From contig OZ037919.1 in assembly GCA_964035575.1 (NCBI GenBank), positions 124,001 through 188,000 on the forward strand: a stretch of DNA of 64,000 nucleotides. Direction: 5' to 3'. The position numbers were made by a program, and so were the translations under genes. Origin of the DNA: Rhynchopus sp. YZ270_cl-10. Its lineage: Eukaryota; Euglenozoa; Diplonemea; Diplonemida; Diplonemidae. Under the pieces are notes generated by a model. It saw only the letters and a list, made by a program, of their open reading frames with translations. It was not told the origin of the DNA and did not search any database. Positions 21,962 to 32,281 of this stretch are shown here, piece by piece (the stretch's first letter is position 1; each line of letters starts with the position of its first letter).

Positions 21962-23363
21962 GGGGGGGTCACATCCCATGTAAAAAGTGAGAACAGTGAC
22001 CAAAAAAAAATTTTTTTGAGAAAAAAATGGACATCACCCTGAAAAACCAGAAAATATGGTCCCCAGGTGACCTACAATTCAATTCCGCCTGGTTTTGGAC
22101 ACTTCTGAGCACTTGTGGGGGTCTAATTCGAAATTTTCAAAAAAAAAAAAACGGCCTGGGACAGGGTTTGTACTTTGGCACCTTGCAAATCGGGGTGCAA
22201 TCAAAACCCATTAAAAACACCGTTGGGACGCATGGAGAGGGCGGAAAAAGTGCCGGGGGCACTGTATAGGCGGTTCTACGCCAAGTCCGCTCTAAAATCC
22301 TTGTGTTGACGCAGTGGAATGGCAGTAAAGGCAAAGCGCCGTATCCACTGTGGAATGGGCCCGCTGAAGGTGTCCTCAGAGGCGATTCTGCAAGCCCTGG
22401 GGAGATTGGGTTTAGGAAAACGCGCGAAAAGGGGAGGGAAGTGACGTGTGTGGTGTATTGAGCCTCCCACACGTACTCCTCTCTGCCGGTCATTGCGTAC
22501 GGCTTGTCGTCAAGCAGTATTGCCACATTGGAGCAGTGTGCGTAAGTTCCCAATACGGCGTTCCTTGCCCTTGTGAGCTTTAAGGACACCCCGCTCTTGC
22601 CGCTGTATATTGTGGCGAGCCTGGTCGTATCCACGAGGATGTCTCTTTCCTCCCACAGTAATCTGAGTGTGGGGTCTGAAGAAGATAAAGAAGACGAGAC
22701 AGATGCGGGGCGGTGCTTTAGTCGAGTCTACGACTGGATATCCATATACGTGTCTAGTACAGGGCTATTGCAAACTGAACTGCAAAACCAAGGGAGGAAT
22801 TGGACATTGCAATATCTGGAAAGTCATACGAGGTGTTTCTTTTAAAAGGGAAGATACCCTGAGTGACCGGGTGAGGCAGTGACGGCACATCTGCTCTATA
22901 ATTTACACCTGACTAATTTTCCTCCCTAAATTGATCACTCCCTGGCCTATTAATGGTGTGGGTACCTAAGCGCGTGTATACATTGGTCACTACGACCCAC
23001 AAAATACAGATGCCAGGTGACCGTCTTGTCTTCTTTTGGCTGTATTCAAACGCAATTAGATGATATTAGTCGAGATGTGTCATTTACTTCCTAGAATATG
23101 AGTCATGGGCTGTTACCGTGGCCATATCTCGTTTATGTGCTAAAAATAGGAATAGGCAAGGTACAAACCCTGTCCCACGACCCCTTTTTTTTTCGGAATT
23201 TTGATTTTCTGGTCACTTCTGGTCACTATTTTTGGTATTTTCGGGCCTCCAGGACGTTTTCCGGGGGGTCTTGGGTAGTGACTTGTGGGGTCGGACACTG
23301 CGCTACGCGTAGAATTAAAAAATCCTGAAAAAGTGCACTGTTCTCCCCTTGTGACCCCCCCTA
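21960..23363. mobile_element. 1.4-kb TA-flanked element, copy 1
   Basis: Runs from TA-GGGGGGGTCACATCCC to CTTGTGACCCCCCC-TA and is almost the same as 29119-30521, with scattered small differences. Short inverted ends (GGGGGGTCACA) and TA on both sides indicate a DNA transposon or its non-autonomous derivative. Some - strand reading between about 22140 and 22630 is partly kept between copies (for instance PHSGYGALPLLPFH-like peptides), but neither copy has a long intact frame. A decayed transposase gene is possible but not shown. Confidence 0.7.
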
Positions 23364-23373
23364 CCCCCCCCCC

Positions 23374-24171
23374 TAGGGGGTTCCACGTATAAGGAAATCC
23401 TTAAGGACTTGCTGTCCAAAACCCATTTTTTTGAAATTTCGGTGAAGAAACCCACTAAAATGGGCGTGCCTGGCCGCAAATCGCCCTGGGGATCACCCAT
23501 ATATCCCAATAAACCACCTGACGACCTTAACAGAGCATTTCTTGTCTAAAAAAAATCGATTTTTTGTGAAAAAAAGCCCCAAAACTGCGTAACGCTCGCG
23601 TAACGCTTGGGGGCCAAAATTTTACACTTGCCAAGAAATTTCTCCAATCAGACAAAACTCCTTCTGAACACCCGAAAAACACTTCAGTCCACATCTTCTG
23701 GGGTCCCGGGGTGGAAATGTATGGTTTTTGCAGCTTTCAGGGGTCCTGGGAGGGTCCCAGACGTATTCATGAGGGTCGGAACCGCTTATAATGCCCGAAA
23801 TTACCTCTTTTTTAGGGTGCTTTTTCACCTTAAAAATTCAAAAAAAAGTGCTCAGACAATCACAGAAGTGTCCGAATCCCCTCGGAACTACTCGCCAGAC
23901 CCCCTGCGGGGTGGAGAATCATATTTGCGATCACTTTTTGGGCCACGAGCGTTACGCAGTTTTGGGGCTTTTTTTCACAAAAAATCGATTTTTTTTTAGA
24001 CAAGAAATGCTCTGTTAAGGTCGTCAGGTGGTTTATTGGGATATATGGGTGATCCCCAGGGCGATTTGCGGCCAGGCACGCCCATTTTAGTGGGTTTCTT
24101 CACCGAAATTTCAAAAAAATGGGTTTTGGACAGCAAGTCCTTAAGGATTTCCTTATACGTGGAACCCCCTA
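23374..24171. mobile_element. Foldback element with ~0.22-kb inverted repeats
   Basis: Arms at about 23376-23598 and 23945-24169 are nearly perfect reverse complements, beginning TAGGGGGTTCCACGTATAAG. The 0.35-kb centre is unrelated and non-coding. On each side lies a run of C (left, 23364-23373) or G (right, 24172-24184) closed by another TA, so the flanks are also mirror images. Confidence 0.8.
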
Positions 24172-24186
24172 GGGGGGGGGGGGGTA

Positions 24187-25094
24187 GGGGGGGAACAGTT
24201 TAGGGCTAATTTCGACGATTTGAGGCCATTAAAAGCAAAATTTGGCACTTTTGAGCATCTGTGGGGGTCTAAAACGCAGTTTAGAGTACCACAATTTTTA
24301 GTGGGTTTTACCGAAAACAAGTCAATTTTTGGGCCGAAAAAAAAATTTTTTTGACATCACAAAATTGCCCTTGGTGGGCCTATGTGTCCTCAATGCTGGG
24401 CGAAAAATGCAAATATAGCTATTTTTAACTTTCACACACAATTTTAACGGGTTTTACCTGTGTACCTGTGTATCTGTGTACCTGTGTACAGGATATTTGT
24501 TGTGAAAGACATCTTCCACCATGCATTGAGGAGGGTAAGACAGTGGTCGCAGTTTGTACTTGATAGCATTACAACATTTAACTTCTCCACGGGGGTCTTG
24601 GGCCGTTCACTCGGTTATACCTTGACCAGCGGAAGAGGCCTTTTTGGTCTCTAGAATATCCGGTATTCCCGAACGGAGGCGCACTTTGTGTGTTACTACG
24701 ACCTGGCAATTTCCAGCAGTAGGTTAAGTAATCTTTCTTGTAAATTGTTGGATCATTATCTCCTCAGTGCATGAATGCCCCACGTGACTGGACACTTTTG
24801 TGTTTGTCATGTGGAGCTGTGGTTGCTTTTTCACGACTTTTTTCCTTGTACACCAGTGTACCGTGTACCGGGGTACCTGGGCCGAAAATACACCAGTACC
24901 CAGGTGCCTGGGTGCCCAGACACACCACTGTACCCAGAATCCAGTCACCCACCCAGAAAACCTACTCATACACCAGAAAAGTGAAAATAGCTACTCGATC
25001 AGAAAAGTCGGCTACTCGACCAGAAAAGTAGCTGGGAAAAGTTCAGAAAAAGCCAGAAAATTTCAACAAAATGCATTTTTAGGTTCTCGAAGAC
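24187..25094. other. Non-coding, with a partial copy of the 0.33-kb MITE
   Basis: No gene. 24490-24775 matches the interior of the MITE at 27645-27972 but lacks its outer termini. 24800-24960 is rich in GTACC and CCCAG words (GTACCGGGGTACCTGGG), from which the adjoining heptamer array may have grown. 24975-25060 has repeats of CAGAAAAGT. Confidence 0.6.
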
Positions 25095-26178
25095 ACTGGG
25101 TACTGGGTACTGGGTACTGGGTACTGGGTACTGGGTACTGGGTACTGGGTACTGGGTACTGGGTACTGGGTACTGGGTACTGGGTACTGGGTACTGGGTA
25201 CTGGGTACTGGGTACTGGGTACTGGGTACTGGGTACTGGGTACTGGGTACTGGGTACTGGGTACTGGGTACTGGGTACTGGGTACTGGGTACTGGGTACT
25301 GGGTACTGGGTACTGGGTACTGGGTACTGGGTACTGGGTACTGGGTACTGGGTACTGGGTACTGGGTACTGGGTACTGGGTACTGGGTACTGGGTACTGG
25401 GTACTGGGTACTGGGTACTGGGTACTGGGTACTGGGTACTGGGTACTGGGTACTGGGTACTGGGTACTGGGTACTGGGTACTGGGTACTGGGTACTGGGT
25501 ACTGGGTACTGGGTACTGGGTACTGGGTACTGGGTACTGGGTACTGGGTACTGGGTACTGGGTACTGGGTACTGGGTACTGGGTACTGGGTACTGGGTAC
25601 TGGGTACTGGGTACTGGGTACTGGGTACTGGGTACTGGGTACTGGGTACTGGGTACTGGGTACTGGGTACTGGGTACTGGGTACTGGGTACTGGGTACTG
25701 GGTACTGGGTACTGGGTACTGGGTACTGGGTACTGGGTACTGGGTACTGGGTACTGGGTACTGGGTACTGGGTACTGGGTACTGGGTACTGGGTACTGGG
25801 TACTGGGTACTGGGTACTGGGTACTGGGTACTGGGTACTGGGTACTGGGTACTGGGTACTGGGTACTGGGTACTGGGTACTGGGTACTGGGTACTGGGTA
25901 CTGGGTACTGGGTACTGGGTACTGGGTACTGGGTACTGGGTACTGGGTACTGGGTACTGGGTACTGGGTACTGGGTACTGGGTACTGGGTACTGGGTACT
26001 GGGTACTGGGTACTGGGTACTGGGTACTGGGTACTGGGTACTGGGTACTGGGTACTGGGTACTGGGTACTGGGTACTGGGTACTGGGTACTGGGTACTGG
26101 GTACTGGGTACTGGGTACTGGGTACTGGGTACTGGGTACTGGGTACTGGGTACTGGGTACTGGGTACTGGGTACTGGG
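25095..26178. repeat. Perfect heptamer array ACTGGGT (~155 copies)
   Basis: 1084 bp of ACTGGGT with no interruption that I can see. Because 7 is not a multiple of 3 and no stop arises, all six frames are open; the long frames across it (YWVLGTG, PVPSTQY) are artefacts. GGG every seven bases makes G-quadruplex formation plausible. The unit resembles a telomere-like G-rich repeat but sits well inside the sequence, and no known telomere repeat is claimed. Confidence 0.97.
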
Positions 26179-26379
26179 CACCCAGAGAAAGCACCTTAAA
26201 AGCAGCGAAGGCGCAGGTTACGGGGAAGACAAGGTATGCAATTATGTTTAACTTTCAGTTACTAGTGAAGATTGAACAAAAAAATGCCGCATATTTCAAC
26301 TTGTTCGTGTTTTCAACTCGAAATAAACGCGTAATGTTCACACTATTAAATAGCTATTTTTTTACGCACCAATCATTTT

Positions 26380-26560
26380 GTGTCACCTCATGACATGAAG
26401 GAGGAAATAGAAACAAAGCATTTTGAACACACTTGCGGTTCTGGGGACGAACCGCGCTGCAGAGCCACTCCTCAGGTCGAGGTGTGTGCGTTTCACCACA
26501 ACCTCTCCCATGGGTTTTATCGTGTGATGAGTGTTACGTTTTTATTTGGTTCCACAGGCG
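26380..26560. repeat. Dispersed ~175-bp repeat, copy 1
   Basis: About 175 bp matching 42660-42838, starting CACCTCATGA and running through GGAGGAAATAGAAACAAAGC, GCGGTTC...GAACCGC (a 7-bp stem), CGCGCTGCAGAGCCACTCCTC and CACCACAACCTCTCCCA. No coding role seen. Confidence 0.7.
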
Positions 26561-27644
26561 CTCGTTACCTGCTTCACATAATTCACCTCGCTTCACTCGA
26601 ACCATTTGTGCAGCAGGTCACTCTCTCGACCTGTAGCGTGGAAAAAATCTATCTTATTTCACGGCAATAAATAGCCTTTTTTATTAACCTCACCTTTCCC
26701 GACTACTACGTTTGTATACCATAACTTAATCACACCCCACATTTACACTTATCACAGGATCGTGAAGTCTGAACTGCACCCGCGATTGCGATGAGAAGCT
26801 TCACCCGCATCAATCTATTCTGAGTTTGCGGACGAAGATCTGGGTGGAGGGGGGTGGGTACACTTAGTCAGTCACTGCTATAGCCATTAACCAAGGGAGC
26901 ATAGTTAGTGCAAGAAATTCGACTTTGGAAACCTTCCGGAAAGTCTGTCCTCTGCTTGCGGAGGACTAGACACAAGAAAATATTGCGTTCCCCCAGAAAA
27001 CCAGTGCACAATTCACACTCCTTGTGGGTGGTCTTGTTGCCTTTTTGGTCAACAGTAATTTTGGCCCAGGCATGCTCTTGAAGCATGACAATTTAGTGTG
27101 TATGGGGCAGGGTGTTGTTTTGTTCTGAATTCTCTTTGTTATAACATCTAAGTCAATCGCGGGTGGTGGTTTGTGTAGCGTGAGGCACTCTTTTTAACAA
27201 ACTTCCTGCGGCTGCTAAAGCGTTATTTCTTCGGATTTAACAACGTACAGCGTAACATAGTGGATTAGCCTGGTCGACACAACCTTTGATAGCTATGGGA
27301 TAACCAACCCCCTTCGACCCCTTGTGGGTTCACTGAACAAGCCCTAGTGGTAGTTAAACGCGATTGACATTTACATTCCTAAAGATGAAAGAACAAGACA
27401 ACACTTCTGTACCCGCGCATCAAAATTGTGGAAAACTTTGCACCCCAAACACCCTCAACAACGCCCGCCAAAAGGCGCCCCTTGTTGCTGGGACTTGGTT
27501 CTCATTGATACACTGCACAGCAGGCATTCCTCTGAGTCCAACGCAGTTTGGCCTGTCTGCAGCGTTGCACCGAAGGTGCACGAAGACAGGGTCTGGTGGT
27601 AAATTTTGCGTCTCGCATTCCCTCAGGGAAGTTTAAAAACTCTT
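26561..27644. other. Non-coding stretch, 1.1 kb
   Basis: No gene, RNA or clear repeat that I can support. It is mixed-composition DNA between two repeats; short open frames on both strands have no recognisable features. Confidence 0.35.
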
Positions 27645-27972
27645 GAGCTCGGTTTGTTGTGAAAGACATATTCCACCATGTATTGAGGAGGGTAAGACAG
27701 TGTTCGCAGTTTCTACTTGATAGCATTACAACATTTAACTTCTCCACGGGGGTCTTGGGCCGTTCACTCGGTTATACCTTGACTACCGGAAGATATTCTT
27801 GAGGCCTTTTTGGTCTCTAGAATATCCGGTCTTCCCGAACGGAGGCACACTTTGTGTGTTACTACGACCTGGCAATTTCCAGCAGTAGGTTAAGTAATCT
27901 TTCTTGTAAATTGTTGGATCATTATCTCCTCAGTGCATGGTGGAAGACGTCTTTGACAACTAACCGAGCTCA
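27645..27972. mobile_element. MITE, 328 bp with ~47-bp inverted repeats
   Basis: Left end TGAGCTCGGTTTGTTGTGAA; right end, reverse complemented, TGAGCTCGGTTAGTTGTCAA. The match continues through TTCCACCATG and TGAGGAG. The interior is shared with 24490-24775. No coding capacity. Confidence 0.8.
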
Positions 27973-28099
27973 CGACTTTTTTCGGTATGTAACTTGGGAT
28001 AGGCCCACATGATCATGGTCTATCATGTGGTACCTGTGTACCACTCGGTTTGCTCCCAGGGCTTTTCGACCAGCAGTCACACATCCAAACAGTGATTTC

Positions 28100-28272
28100 C
28101 CACCTTAGACCACGTAATTACGTACCCTAGGGTCCGTAATTACGGACCCTAGGGTCCGTAATTACGGACCCGGGTCCGCACTTGAGGGTCCGTAAAGAGG
28201 GTCCGTAAAATTTACGGACCCTCGGGTGTGTGGACCCCGCCGTGTGGTGGAACCCCCTACCCCCCCCCCCCC
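28100..28272. repeat. GGGTCCGTAA inverted-repeat cluster and C run
   Basis: Several forward and reverse copies of TACGGACCCT / AGGGTCCGTA (28118-28220) make a dense set of nested palindromes. They are followed by GGTGGAACCCCC-TA and a C run that leads into the next TA element. The GTGGAACCCCC-TA end resembles the ends of the foldback element at 23374-24171. Confidence 0.6.
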
Positions 28273-29120
28273 TAGGCATACTGTGCGGGCGAGTAAAAAA
28301 AACTCGCCTACTCGCCAAAAACTCGCCTAAAACTCGCCCATTTTTGGGGGGCGAGTTTTGGCGAGTTTTTTTTTTTGGTAGGGATTTTACCTTGGGAAAA
28401 GTGTACACACGAAAATATGACGGAAATTTGAGTTTTGAAGAGAAAAATTTTTTCGTTCCACTTGAACAAGACCTCTACAGTTTGCTTTGTAGGCTTCCAC
28501 AACCAGTACCACCAGTCCAGCTGTAGCTTCTGCGGATCCATGAAGCTTGCACAGATGGGTGCGATGTAGTCGTGGTGGAATACCGCCAAGGGGTGGCCTG
28601 CAGGGTTGCCATTTACCGGCATGACGAGGACATTGTTGTATAGCGAGTGTAGCCCCGGCTCATGTCTTCGTCATCCTCCGGATTGTAGCACGTCTTGTCC
28701 CCCGGGATCTATGGCACGCTTGGATCTTCCCCTGGAGCAAATGTTTACATACATGCCTGTCAGCCACTGCCGTGACATGGTTGCCTTTAGACGTACAAGT
28801 GACACAATTTCAATTTTTTTGTGTGTTTTCGAGTGGCATGTTGTCATCAGTCACCCCCGCCCTCCATTTTCACATCCTGGTGCACATTTTCACCCCCAAG
28901 GTGCGTATGTGCACCAGGATTTGCACCCAAATGTGGGCGAGTTTAGGCGAGTTTAGGCGAGTTTTTGGCGAGTTTAGGCGAGTTTTGGCGAGTTTTTGGC
29001 GAGTTTTGGCGAGTAATAGGCGAGTAATGGGCGAGTAGGGCGAGTTTTTGGCGAGTTTTTCCTGAAAATCAGGAAAACGAAAAACTCGCCTAAAAACGGC
29101 TCGCCTGCACAGTATGCCTA
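28273..29120. mobile_element. TA-flanked GGCATAC-family element A2 (~0.85 kb)
   Basis: Left end TA-GGCATACTGTGCGGGCGAGT; right end GGCTCGCCTGCACAGTATGCC-TA. As in A1, subterminal DNA is made of repeats of the terminal word, here GGCGAGTTTT or its complement (28290-28370 and 28925-29105). The unique centre (28400-28900) shows no intact gene. It sits directly left of copy 2 of the 1.4-kb element, as A1 does for copy 1. Confidence 0.75.
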
Positions 29121-30520
29121 GGGGGGGTCACATCCCATGTAAAAAGTGGGGACCCCGACCAAAAAAAATTTTTTTTGAGCAAAAAATGGACATCACCTCG
29201 AAAAACCAGAAAATATGGTCCCCAGGTGACCTACAATTCAATTCCGCCTGGTTTTGGACACTTCTGAGCACTTGTGGGGGTCTAATTCGAATTTTTCAAA
29301 ATAAAAAAATCGGCCTGGGACAGGGTTTGTACCTGGGCACCTTTCAAATCGGGGTACAATCAAAACCCATGAAAAACACCGTTGGGACGCATTGAGAGGG
29401 CGGGAAAAGTGGCGGGGGCACTGTATAGGCGGTTCTACGCCAAGTCCGCTCTAAAATCCTTGTGTAGACGCAGTGGAATGGCAGTAAAGGCAAAGCGCCG
29501 TATCCACTGTGGAATGGGCCTGCTGAAGGTGTCCTCAGAGGCGATTCTGCCAGCCCTGGGGAAATTGGGTTAGGAACACGCGCGAAAAGGGGAGGGAAGT
29601 GACGTGTGTAGTGTATTGGGCCTCCCACGCGCATCCTCGCGGGTCATTGCGCACAGCTTGTCAAGCACTCTGGCTTTGCCACATTGGAGCAGTGTGCGTA
29701 AGCTCCCCAAGACGGCGTCCCTTGCCCTTGTGAGCTTTGAGGACGCCCGCTCTTGCCGCTGTATTTGTGGCGTGCCTGTCCGTATCCACGAGGGATGTCT
29801 CTTTCCTCCCACAATAATCTGAGTGTGGGGTCTGAAGAAGATAAAGAAGACGAGGCAGATGCGGGGCGGTGCTTTAGTCGAGTCTATGACTGGATATCCA
29901 TATACGTGTCTAGTACAGGGCTATTGCAGACTGAACTGCAAAACCAAGGGGGGGAATTGGTCATTGCAATATCTGGAAAGTCATACGAAGTGTTTTTTTT
30001 TGAAGCGGAGGTACCCTGAGTGACCGGGTGAGGCAGTGACGGCAGATCTGCTTGATAATTTACACCTGACTAATTTTCCTCCCTAAATTGATCACTCCCT
30101 GGCCTATTAATGGTGTGGGTACCTAAGCGCGTGTATACATTGGTCACTACGACCCACAAAATACAGATGCCAGGTGACAGTCTTGTCTTCTTTTGGCTGT
30201 ATTCAAACGCACTTAGATGATATTAGTCAAGATGTATCCTTTACTTCCTAGAATATGAGTCATGGACTGTTGCCATGGCCATATCTCGTTTATGTGCTAA
30301 AAAATAGCAATAGGCAAGGTACAAACCCTGTCCCACGACCCCTTTTTTTTCCGGAATTTTGATTTTCTGGTCACTTCTGGTCACTATTTTTGGTATTTTC
30401 GGGCCTCCAGGACGTTTTCTGGGGGGTTTTGGGTAGTGACTTGTGGGGTCGGACACTGCTCTGCGCGTAGAAATACAAAATCCTGAAAAAGTGCAGGGTT
30501 CCCCCCTTCTGACCCCCCCT

Positions 30521-30521
<1 letters not shown>
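29119..30521. mobile_element. 1.4-kb TA-flanked element, copy 2
   Basis: Nearly the same as 21960-23363, from TA-GGGGGGGTCACATCCC to TCTGACCCCCCC-TA. Small insertions and deletions separate the copies, so the duplication is recent but not immediate. It is followed by a C run of 32 nt (30522-30553). Confidence 0.7.
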
Positions 30522-30553
<32 letters not shown>

Positions 30554-30567
30554 TAGGGGAGGGTCAC

Positions 30568-31726
30568 TGTTACCAAATTTGTGTATACAAACTCATTTTT
30601 CTCGAAATTGTTGAAAACCGTATTTTTTGCACTTATTCGGTACCATAACCCCCCAAAAATGACTTTCCGCCCGGTTTTGGCGACTTTTGAGCACCAGAAA
30701 ATACCTAATTTAGGTTTTTCAATGTGGTGAGACAGAACTTGTACCTGAGCCCCCCTTTGATACCCTTGTCAATATGGTCATTCGCTTTCCTCCTCATTGC
30801 TGGAGCGCAAAGGGTCAACAACAGCGCTCAGTGCCCCCAAAAACACTGTGTCGCAAGTCTGGAACACTAATTCTGTCGACTTCGAGTCCTCGTTCGTTTG
30901 ACATCACTTCCAAATTGACTCCCTGACGAAGCATCCTGCATAGGTGATCCCAGTGGGGACGTCCCATGACTACACTTGCATATCCAGAAGGGGCACGTTC
31001 TGCTGTGAGGGCACTGTGCGGTTCACCTTCTTATTGCCGATCCTGGGAGAGGTCGGATATGTCATTTTACTTCTTCCCCCTCAAGTGTGCTACACTTGTC
31101 GCTAGATTTATAATTTATAGCACCCCGATGGGGTTGGGGTAGTGCCGGGGGCACTGTGAGCAGTGGGGTGTGAGTGGAGAGAGGGTCGGGACAGAGAGGA
31201 TGAAGTGAGAGTCACAAGAGCGGGAGTCACTGTACGAGCAAGAGTCCCAGTCCCAGCAAGTTTGAGCAAGAGTCACAGTCCTCCAGCTCCCTGCAACATC
31301 GTGCCAAACAAGACCCCGCAACTGGCTCCCCACACGCTCTGTACCTTATCCAAAGGCACCTGACACATAGGCAGCTTCCAAATAGAAGGCCTCGCAACAA
31401 ACTTAGCCGCAGTCTCATGCGCGTTTTGGGGATTTTTCACACCCCGTGGCATTTTTTGGGGGGTGTTGAGTGATTTTACACCGGAGAGAGACCGCATTTA
31501 GGTTCGAGGAATGGAGGGGTGAAAAGGTTCAAGTTCCGTCTCGGTGGGTAGGTACAAGTTCTGTCTCATTTTTTCAAGAAGCTCAAAAAAGTAATCTCTG
31601 GGGTATATGGTGGGTCAAAACCGGGCGGAAATTCATTTCCCACACCCCCAGGGTCCGAATGTATGGTTTTTTTGTACTTAGAACGGTCTAAATTTAAATT
31701 TCGAAAAAATGGATTTTGTTCACCCA
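30568..31726. mobile_element. 1.16-kb element inserted in the left arm of the transposon
   Basis: It begins TGTTACCAAATTT and ends TTGTTCACCCA. GTCAC is present on both sides (30563-30567 and 31727-31731) and only once in the intact right arm, so GTCAC is a 5-bp target duplication. Imperfect subterminal inverted repeats pair 30600-30760 with 31540-31720 (for example CCGCCCGGTTTTG and GACAGAACTTGTACCT with their complements). No intact gene; short frames only. Confidence 0.7.
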
Positions 31727-32281
31727 GTCACGGTGCGGTAGTCATCAAAATGACAACCTCAAGGACATGTCAAAGGACAACCCTCGGTGCGAGACAACCC
31801 CTAGGTTGTCAGTGACAACCTAGGGGTTGTCAAATGACAACCTGAGGTTGTCAAATGACAACCTATAGGTTGTCATTTGACAACCTTATGCATGTGAAAT
31901 GCCTTGCAACAGCCATTTTTATTGGAAATGTGGGAGGTTGGGGGGTTGGGAGGTTGGTGGTTACCTGTTTGATTGTTGATTGTTGTTTGCTGTCTCTGCA
32001 CTGTAAAAATTTATTTAAAAAAAAAGGAGGAGATGGGGGGGGTGATTTCTGTTTTTGTTGATTTCATGATGATTTGGGTCCCTCACCCCCTTTGTAAAAA
32101 TCCCGCCCATACACATATGCAGGAGTCAAGTGACTGACGTGTCTGACTAGTGCCATTGAACACTCTCTTCGGAGTCCTCTTTGGTTGCCTCTGTGTCACT
32201 GGCCTCAGCAAGAGCCTCCTCAGGAACTTCATCCTCCCCAAACACGGACATCCATGACAGGACAAAAAAAAAAAAAAAATA

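Noticed and set aside
22137-22634. A - strand gene in the 1.4-kb element
   Set aside because: Reading is only partly shared between the two copies and not continuous in either; no family recognised.
22667-22882. Defensin-like Cys pattern (GYCKLNCKTKGG...HCN) in copy 1 of the 1.4-kb element
   Set aside because: The matching frame in copy 2 is not kept as a secreted peptide, there is no signal peptide, and it lies inside a transposon-like repeat.
25095-26178. True telomere
   Set aside because: The array is internal, with unique and repeated DNA on both sides and no known telomeric unit.
25063-26251. Open frames of 370-480 codons across the heptamer array on both strands
   Set aside because: They follow only from a stop-free 7-bp repeat; all six frames are open and there is no gene context.
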